From contig VUYV01000053.1 of NCBI GenBank assembly GCA_008711295.1, positions 2,451,213 to 2,515,212 of the forward strand: a stretch of DNA of 64,000 nucleotides, read 5' to 3'. A model generated the notes under the pieces. It had not been told where the DNA came from. It ran no database searches and saw nothing but the letters and a program-made list of their open reading frames with translations. This document shows, one piece after another, positions 54,551 to 64,000 of the stretch. The stretch is from Anarhynchus alexandrinus (lineage: Eukaryota > Chordata > Aves > Charadriiformes > Charadriidae). Every line of letters starts with the position of its first letter. Within the stretch, counting starts at the first letter, position 1. A program made the translations under genes and the position numbers.

Positions 54551-57500
54551 TCAATAAACTTCCAGCTAACATTTTAAGGTGGACTTGGTCTATTTGTCCC
54601 CACTACTATGAGGCTTTCTGCCCTGGGTTTGGGTTGGGAGTGAGGAAGGGTCATCTTTTTTTTTAAATAAAATGTTGGAAACCCATTTAACCAAAATAAT
54701 ACTTTATGTCATTTTCTGTATACCTATCCTTTTTTGGAAGATACATGAGAACTCTTACACGGCTGTCACGTAGCAGCATATACATATATCCGTTTCTGAG
54801 GTCAGCAAAGGCACAAAGGCGTACAGGAGATGCTGCAACCACAGCACATGCCTACATGACTTCATATGCCCATTGTGCAAAACACACATCTTGCCTGGCT
54901 TGCTGATTTTGTTATTTAAAAAGTAATAAAACCCCATCCTTTCTATGCTGCGCAAACTATATCTGCAATAAAATGTTGCACGTGCACGGTCTTCGTGCAC
55001 CACCACGAAGAAAGATGTACAAAACCACAGGCAGAATTCATATTTTCTTCAACAGCACTAAATGAGGCTGGGGGTTGGCTCTCAGCTCCAAGGAGGACTT
55101 TCAGTGCTTGCTGGACAAGTCTGTGCACTGGGGACAGGGAAGGCTGGCAGGAGGCAGGGCGCCTCAGAGCCATCCCTGCAGACAGGCGTGCACCAGCGCC
55201 TCTGCCCAGCACCCTCCTGCATTTGCCCCGGGAACTGGTCACGCTGCCTTGGGGTTTTTTTCCTATGCCCTTGTTTAAGATCCAGATAATCACATTTACT
55301 TAATTTGATCTAAACAACGCTCCCCCTTCTCCACACTCCTCTTTCCTGGGCAGCGGCGGTGACACGCTGCCCACAGGGACTCATCCCTTCTCTCCCACCT
55401 GGCCGGTCTAGGCTGTCCCCATGCGGCCCTCGCACAGGACTGCCCCACTGCGCTTGCAGCGTGGGTGTAAAGAACCATCTAAATTGGAATTTGACTTTTC
55501 TTCGTGTCTCATTTCTGCAATGTTACAGCATGCGGGTAACTGGTTTTTTAAAAGCAAGTCTGGGTAGTTTGATGCTCTTTCTCCTCTAGGACACCTCCTG
55601 CATAAATGCCCTGCATTTAAAAGGTAGGTTTCTCAGCGGTATGCTCACAAGCTGGGACAAGCTCTGGTGGGCCTCGCTGCACCCTCAGAAATTCCAAAAA
55701 ATATTAGTTTGCTCCAAAAAAGGCTTTACAGTATTTACGGGGCCGCCCTGGGTAACCAAGATTCTATTCAGGCCTCCACTCTTTCTCTGCCATGCAAATG
55801 GATGTGTTGCATTCCCCAGAGCCTGCACCTGCCCGAAAAACGAGAGCCCCAGCACGTCCCCAAGCCGCTGGCCCACACACTGTGCATGAGCACAACCAGT
55901 TCTGAGCCATGCACCACGGTGGAGCAGGACCCGCGGCTCCTTCCCCTGCCAAAGCAGCATCTTCTCCTCATTTTCGGTCTGTCAGTCATGTTGCAAATAT
56001 ATTCACGTCACTCAGCTGGTTTCATGTCACAGACACCAGCGGTGTGACGGGCAACCACGTTATCTGTACTGGGTTTGAGGGAGGTTTTTCTTAGAGGGAA
56101 AGATGTAAAAGTTACTTAGTTGCTGAACTCTTGTTCACTCTTTTTTACATAAAGCCATGCAGATACACAGAGGCTCTATACCACATAAGCCAATGGGTTT
56201 TGCAAATAGTTTTGCGTTATAAAAACCTACGGAAAAAGGATTATTAGGTGGTATACTTGCAAAACAGCAAATCAAAATACACTGAAATGCCATTTCATTC
56301 ACATACAGCACAGTAACGCTGAGCATTACATGGCCACATCCTGTTTTGCCGATAAACGGGAGGCACAAACATAACATCCTGGTGTGCAGCAATCTGGAGA
56401 TGGCAGAGCCCATAAATCAGCAGGACACATTACATGGGGTCAGCAAGCCACGGACTCCGAAAGCTGCGTATCGATAAGGCTGCCTGATGAGAAAACCTGG
56501 ATGTTGTGTTTCTGCATCGGAAATACAAACCACTGTCTGGATGTACTCAGGGCTGGGGATGGAGAAGGCATTCCAGTTGCGGATTAGTCTGGAGGACGCT
56601 AAGACGAAGCTTTAGCCCACCAGAGCCAGGATTGCCTGGAGAGCGTGGGAATCAGGGCCAGGGGAAGGCAGAGGGATCCCAGGGAAACCACTCAGTATCT
56701 AACTGTCAGGTAAGTGCTGAGATAACTGTACCTGCTACCAAACATTTCCTCCCTCAAAGTTAATTCAACCTGGCAAAACGCGACGTTTAGCAAACCAACA
56801 CACTGCCACATATTTAGTATATGAATAGCTGAGATATGGTATATTTTCATTGGGATGTTTCTCCGCCAGGAGCATTCCGCTGTTGTAAGGTTTCTGGGCT
56901 TATGTCTCCAATCTCCATTATGCAGTGTAAACACTCCCTGGATAACACCCCTGGCCAGAGCCCATAAATGCTATGGTTTCCAGTGCTAAATTATAAAGAG
57001 CAAGTGATAGCTTCTCTCTGCTCCAAGCTGCTATATTTTACCAGGAATCTGAACAAGAATGGCCCATCTATAGCACCCATTCATGACAGTATTTGCTTTT
57101 CAGAAATTATCTCAGTAAAAATTCTCAGGTTCGAGCTGAAAGAAGCTCTTTTGATGTATTTGCAACGCAGTAGAAACAGTGCTAGGCTACTAACAAATGT
57201 TCATGGTAAATATATGATGATTAATATCAAGGTTCAAGGCTAACTGGAATAAATGAAATATTGTAGCCAACTTCATAAACTACTCTAGCAGGTATAGTAC
57301 GCAGACTAAAAATCAAAACAAACCCAAAACCTTCCTAAAACAAAAGTAAGACCCTAAGACACAATTAAAGATCAAGGAAGACTAAATGGACATTTAGATG
57401 GGTAACCTCAATTAAAAAAAAAATAAAATGATACAGTTAAATGGAACATGCTTGGGAGGCTGGAAGCAAAAAGGATAATCCTGATACTCATAGGCTATCC

Positions 57501-57689
57501 CAAATGTCAGATATTTAAAATAATATGCATAGTTTCAAGTATGCATAGGAAACAGATTAGGCTTTAACTTAAAGTTTAAGTACTGAATTATTGCCAAAAA
57601 CACGATGCGATTTGGTACAACTTCTAAACTAGGTCAACAGTGAGACAGGTGCCATAGAGAACCACACCTGCTTTCAGAGAGGCCTCTCA

Positions 57690-60056
<2,367 letters not shown>

Positions 60057-60118
60057 CTGAAATGGGAGCTGTGACTGATGGCTGTATAGGATAGGCCTGC
60101 TGAACGAATGGCTTTACG
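60057..60118 (-). CDS. TEAD1: TEAD1 62-nt exon, residues ~171-192 (VKPFVQQAYPIQP segment)
   Basis: After the acceptor TTTATTCCAG the exon completes Asp171 and encodes VKPFVQQAYPIQPSVTAPIS plus the first base of a Gly codon. The donor is G|GTAATT. This is the proline-rich region in front of the YAP-binding domain. Compared with human TEAD1 as remembered, the differences are conservative (PSV for PAV, APIS for APIP). The 47-, 62- and 125-nt exons add to 234 nt (78 codons), so the frame is restored across the three. The donor GTAATT is less than ideal. Confidence 0.93.
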
Positions 60119-61022
60119 CTGGAATAAAGAGTTACACAAAAGTCATACACAGTAAATTCCGAGTCACATAGTATAAGAAAATACATAGTTAATGACCTTT
60201 ACCCGCAAACACATTTCTTCCTTGCATAGCATGTTAAACAGACAGACAATAAAGAGGTAATAGAGAGAGAGGAGGATGAGAATTACACCCAACATCTTAA
60301 AGCGAGGAGCTCATCTGCGCTCAGTCACCCAGCAGGAAACCTGACCCACCCGTTGCAAGTATCGCAGCAGACACGCATGGTGATTGCTTTGACTCCCAAC
60401 AAATCCAGAGGACACCGAACTACAGAGGCACAAAGACTCCCATGGACCTCAAGGGAATAAGGTGGGGAGAAGCTGAAAAATAAGGCTGGGAAACATTGCT
60501 CCAGAGACCACCACAGGGCTGAAAACATAACACCTGACAGAGGGGCAAAGGCTTCCTTCTCCATATGGTGCTGTTGCTACCATGGTGCCGAGAGGCAGTA
60601 ACCCCACTGACCACTAATGGGCCTCATGTGGTCATCTCCTGCCCTGCAGGAAAATATGTCCCCCTTGCCTCCAGTATTGTTCATATATTTAAAACAGGAT
60701 GCAAGTAATTGTGCTGGAAACTTATTCACAGGCAAAACCTTACCAGCTGCTTCCTTGGCATTATCATTGCATCTCATCATGCAATGGGAGAAAAAGGAGT
60801 GTGCCCATTAGGTATTCAGCTTCAGCTTTCAGGTCTGGGATCCCTTATAACTTTCTGAATGTGAGTTCACATCACTGTAAAGGCTCTTCTTTCCCTACTA
60901 CTATCTTTTCCTGCTTTTTAGAAAAATCTGCTAATTCTTGCCTCATTGATATCCTCTGGCAGCAAAGTGCACAAACCGGCCCCACACCACATATAGAAGC
61001 ACTTTTTAATTTTCAGACTTAC
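60119..61022 (-). other. TEAD1: TEAD1 intron (904 nt)
   Basis: Donor GA|GTAAGT to acceptor TTATTCCAG. No repeat or gene recognised within it. Confidence 0.92.
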
Positions 61023-61069
61023 TCTTGTGAGGATCCAGGCTGCCCTGTTTGAATCATGCCCGGCCAAAA
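61023..61069 (-). CDS. TEAD1: TEAD1 47-nt exon, residues ~156-171 (FWPGMIQTGQPGSSQ)
   Basis: The exon opens TTT TGG CCG GGC after the acceptor TCCTCTTTCAG and encodes FWPGMIQTGQPGSSQ plus the first two bases of an Asp codon, ending before GTAAGTC. It is part of the disordered Gly/Pro/Gln-rich segment that follows the TEA domain. The split Asp codon is completed by the next exon. Because 47 is not a multiple of three, simple skipping would shift the frame unless another exon compensates. Confidence 0.94.
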
Positions 61070-61261
61070 CTGAAAGAGGAAAAACAAACAAACAGACCCA
61101 CAATTGTTTTCTTTGTTGAAAGATTTTGGATATTTCTGAACAAGCATGATTCCTTTTGCAAACACAAATGAAAGCATTAATCCATTCATTCAGCCTCAGT
61201 TTTCTACTGAACATTGTTAGAGAACACAGAGATTTTTTTTGGGACTCAGCTAACAACTTAC
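61070..61261 (-). other. TEAD1: TEAD1 short intron (192 nt)
   Basis: Donor GTAAGT to acceptor CTCTTTCAG. It is the shortest intron in the window and separates two short linker exons. A run of eight A in RNA sense lies near 61232-61239. Confidence 0.93.
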
Positions 61262-61396
61262 CCCAGGTGCCCCAGGAAATGTAGGACGGGGAATTCCTGG
61301 CAGGCCCAGCTTGTTGTGAATAGCAGTAGCTGAGACTATCTGAGCTGATGACATTGCTGCCATGTGCTGGAGTGCTTTGTCCTTTGCTGTCTGATC
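61262..61396 (-). CDS. TEAD1: TEAD1 exon, residues ~111-155 (linker after the TEA domain)
   Basis: This 135-nt exon in phase 0 encodes 45 residues, beginning DQTAKDKALQHMAAMSSAQI and ending RPTFPGAPG. It forms the flexible segment between the N-terminal TEA DNA-binding domain and the proline-rich region. The translation matches human TEAD1 as I remember it. The donor is G|GTAAGT. The acceptor is ATATTAAAG|GAT, an AG preceded by an A-rich stretch rather than a good pyrimidine tract, so it looks weak. The exon follows the VTSM microexon after an intron of 1,193 nt and precedes the 47-nt exon after only 192 nt. Confidence 0.95.
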
Positions 61397-62589
61397 CTTT
61401 AATATGACAATTACAGGAGTCTTAAAACATTTGGCACAACAAATGATGTTAAATAACTGCAGCTACAAGCACATAACTAAAAACTTAAAAAGCCACACAG
61501 AAAATGCAAAAATAGCAAACCATGCAGGAAAAAAAAAATACAGCACGGAGGCTAACACTCAAACTACCTCAAGGCAAAACCTCCTCTCAGACATGCATGG
61601 TAGACCTGAATTCTCACAGTCTGCTCTGCCAACACGCAGGAAGCTCTGGGAGACCAAACTACTGCCCGCTTGTTTATCTGGGCAAATTCTGCTGATTTTA
61701 AATCAGGCTGGACTAAACACGGTCTGCTGCTAAGGCTCTGCCTGCAGGACAGGGAGCACTGAGATTTGAGCTCTATCATTTAGATCTAAGAGAAGTTTGC
61801 CTTTCATATTACACTGTGAAATGAGAACACAGAACTGCGACTGACTCGAAAACAATGACAGATTTTTCTTCATGCTTACAGGTTTAGAAATATTTTGGAT
61901 TCTGTTTTATGACAAGTATATTAAGAGTTAGATAACAAAAGTGTAAATAACATTTTAAACTTCCAATTGTGGTATTTTACTGATTTACAGTGTTCCCAAA
62001 GAAAACAATCAGCCATAAAATTTCTGCTGTTTTCCAGCATATGGGAACAAGTTTAGGAAAAGATGGGTTGTTATCGATTACTTGTATTACAGCAGCGCTT
62101 GGCGTCCTAGTCACTGCCAGTCACGTATGATCACAGAATGGAAAAGGAAAGCCTCTTAATGCAACAGAGATAACTAAGTGGATATCTTAGGTCAGGTAAA
62201 ATAAGTAAACAACAGACTGTTACTATCTGGTAAAGTGGGGTTCCTCATCCAGAAGTACTGTATTAATAAAGTGCTAATATTTAGGGACGTGACTTAGAAT
62301 GAAGGAACACAAGCAGTATTAAGCAAGGATTTGGGTTGTTTTTTTCTGGTTTTATTTTACAAGCAAAGTAGCAAGCATGCTGGCAAGAGATGCATGCTCT
62401 TATATATGATATGACTTTGCACATAAGCTCCCTCTAAAGCTGGTATGTAGTAGTACTATAGGTGAGCGGTTTCTTCCTTTGAATAGCTCCTTTAGAAACA
62501 GCAAAGGCTGAAAGTACAGGAAAAGCTAGCCAAAAATTCTGCCAAGCACAGTTAAGGTACATAATACTTGGTTTAGTTAAAATACTTAC
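61397..62589 (-). other. TEAD1: TEAD1 intron between VTSM microexon and linker exon (1,193 nt)
   Basis: GTAAGT donor of the microexon to the weak ATTAAAG acceptor. Frames read inside it (61404-61733 + and 61564-61779 -) have no recognisable product. Confidence 0.85.
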
Positions 62590-62601
62590 CATGCTTGTTA
62601 C
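62590..62601 (-). CDS. TEAD1: TEAD1 12-nt microexon encoding VTSM (probably alternative)
   Basis: The reverse complement reads ...TTGTTGTATCCAG, then GTAACAAGCATG, then GTAAGTATT. This is a canonical acceptor, 12 nt encoding V-T-S-M in phase 0, and a consensus donor. The next exon also starts in phase 0, so inclusion would insert four residues between the end of the TEA-domain region (about residue 110) and the DQTAKDKALQ linker without shifting frame. I recall that a VTSM insertion at this place exists in some vertebrate TEAD1 isoforms; this is from memory and not checked. The last five exon bases are GCATG, the core motif of RBFOX proteins, directly beside the donor. It was called despite its length because acceptor, phase, peptide and donor all fit at once. 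Confidence 0.85.
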
Positions 62602-62768
62602 CTGGATACAACAACAAACAGTTTATTAAAATGCTTGTGTAGAATAGCAGATTCTTAGCAAAATATGAACAAAATAGTAAGAGACAAGGGAAGAGCAGTT
62701 TGCTCAACATTAAATATCAGGTTTAAACAAATGCATTATTTTCACCTAGGGACTGATTCATTAAAAGG

Positions 62769-62785
62769 GAAAAAAAAAAAAAAAA
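62769..62785 (+). repeat. Poly-A run
   Basis: About 17 A following AAAGGG. A poly-U run in TEAD1 sense, roughly 170 nt upstream of the microexon. Confidence 0.75.
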
Positions 62786-62824
62786 GATAAAAAAACTAAC
62801 AACCAAACACTGGGGGGATATAAC

Positions 62825-63190
62825 CCCCGCCTCCCCGTGAGAAAGCTGCAGATACCGACTGAAGGGGATTGTTGCTGAGCTTGTTTCCCTGAGCTGTGCA
62901 AGGAGTCCCCGCGGGCGCCTCTGTGGGATGCAGCCCGGGAGAGGGGCAGGCGGAGCAGGGGAATAGCTGCTCCAGCAGCATCCCCCCTCTGCACCTTGCA
63001 GGATGCGAGCATGAAGTGCAATCCGCTGCGGTGCTGCCTGCAGCCGCACGAACACCTGCGGACTCACCTGCGCTGCCTCCTGCACAGCGGCACCGAGCGC
63101 TGTGTTCTGACCCGTCCGAGCCTCAGGACCGCCTTGCTGCAGCTGACAGTGCATCTACAGAGCAGCTTCTGGAGGCGGAGGGACATGCTA
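62825..63190. promoter_or_regulatory. TEAD1: Intronic CpG-rich patch, possible internal promoter or enhancer
   Basis: About 360 bases rich in G+C and CpG (for example CCCGCGGGCGCCTC, GCACCGAGCGCTG and ACCCGTCCGAGC) lie about 230-600 nt upstream of the VTSM microexon in transcript sense. On the TEAD1 strand a frame MDSMSLRLQKLLCRCTVSCS runs up to a consensus donor CGCAG|GTGAGT (about 63065), but its phase (two bases left over) would not join in frame to the phase-0 microexon or linker exon. On the plus strand CACCTTGCAG is acceptor-like. Neither is enough to call an exon. Promoter-like composition is the only direct observation. Confidence 0.35.
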
Positions 63191-64000
63191 TCCATTGGTG
63201 CGTGAACAAAACTTGGTCATTTCTCCAACTTGTAGCTTTCCTGTATAACTACGACCAATTCACTGGCTCAGAGCTGGAAGTCAGCTCTGGCTCTGCTGGC
63301 ACTCACCTCTGCCTGCCCCAGGGTAGGAGGGTGTGCATAAGAGGTTTGTGCGCAGCATAGGCGCCTCTGGATGTCTGCAGACCACTGGGCTAAAAAAAAA
63401 ATGCTTTTTTTTGCTCTTAACCTCTGAAGTTAAGAAGCGGCAGTGTCCTGAGATTCACGCCGCTTTCCAAAAAGCTGACCTCTCTACCCTCCTGCACAGT
63501 AAGAAGGACCCTCTGTCATGAAAACAGGAAAGTAAGGAGGTCTCCTTAAGCAGTATGGAGGTACTAGCCCCACCAGACTTTTCTGTTCCTTTTGCCCCCT
63601 TTTTTTGTTAGGTGAGCTGGCTTGGAAATGCTACACAATGCAAGCCTCACCTGCAGTCAGCTGAATTGTAACAAAAACAAACTTACAGGGGTTCGATATC
63701 CTGCGTGTGAAACGCATGATTCAAGAGACACACGCAACCTCCAAAACTAGCTGAGCACTACTTTTGTGACTGCTTTGTTATTCTCCAGAACTGCTGCGGC
63801 ACTACAGCCTCCTCTCCTGCACTGCCTCCTGGCTGCAACCAGCCATACCAGTGCCACCACATGAAGGTGCAGCCAGTGCCTGTGCTCCTGCCAAATTCCC
63901 AAACTCATACTGCTCTGCTGCTGTAAGGCCCTTGCTATTAAGTGGATCTAAACTACAGGAGAATTTAAAAGTAAAAGCTTTGTTAGGGAAATGAAAGTCC

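Larger units (their letters stand above)
62602..64000 (-). other. TEAD1: TEAD1 intron upstream of the microexon (partial)
   Basis: The upstream coding exon (ending around residue 110, expected to end in a HSKLK-like peptide) was looked for in this stretch and not found, so it lies beyond 64000. The stretch includes a poly-A run near 62769-62785 and the CpG-rich patch described separately. Confidence 0.75.

Noticed and set aside
62896..63360. 154-codon plus-strand frame and 143-codon minus-strand frame over the CpG-rich patch
   Set aside because: Frames open on both strands because of high G+C; no domain recognised and not in phase with TEAD1 exons.

Overview
The window looks like avian nuclear DNA. 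It carries a CR1 LINE tail of the bird type (15369-15944, ending in ATTCTATGATTCTAT-like repeats), several much older CR1 and amniote interspersed-repeat relics, low overall repeat density, and split coding exons with GT-AG introns. The exact species cannot be read from the sequence.

The only protein-coding gene I can support is TEAD1 (transcriptional enhancer factor TEF-1), on the minus strand. Nine coding exons were found by reading the reverse complement, in transcript order: a 12-nt microexon encoding VTSM (62601-62590), then 61396-61262, 61069-61023, 60118-60057, 58021-57897, 45612-45439, 34091-33951, 32449-32297 and the terminal exon 31304-31191 with its TGA stop. Apart from the microexon the exons join in phase to give 316 residues, equivalent to human residues 111-426: the linker, the proline-rich segment and the complete YAP/TAZ-binding domain. 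The TEA DNA-binding domain and the promoter lie beyond position 64000. All splice sites are canonical. The gene appears intact and strongly conserved.

Layout: 1-25434 lies downstream of TEAD1. It has no convincing coding gene but contains ancient repeats, one young CR1 copy, and an isolated CpG island at about 12665-12985. Positions 25435-31190 are best read as the long TEAD1 3' UTR, ending just after an AATAAA signal (reverse complement of 25453-25458). Positions 31191-64000 hold TEAD1 exons and introns, including two introns of 11-12 kb with repeats, microsatellites and GC-rich patches, and a CpG-rich patch at 62820-63190 just upstream of the microexon.

Nothing suggests a mobile gene cluster, CRISPR array, operon or other bacterial-type system. 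The most rewarding observations are the VTSM microexon, with a GCATG motif at its own donor; the weak acceptor of the exon that follows; the orphan CpG island downstream; and the long 3' UTR.
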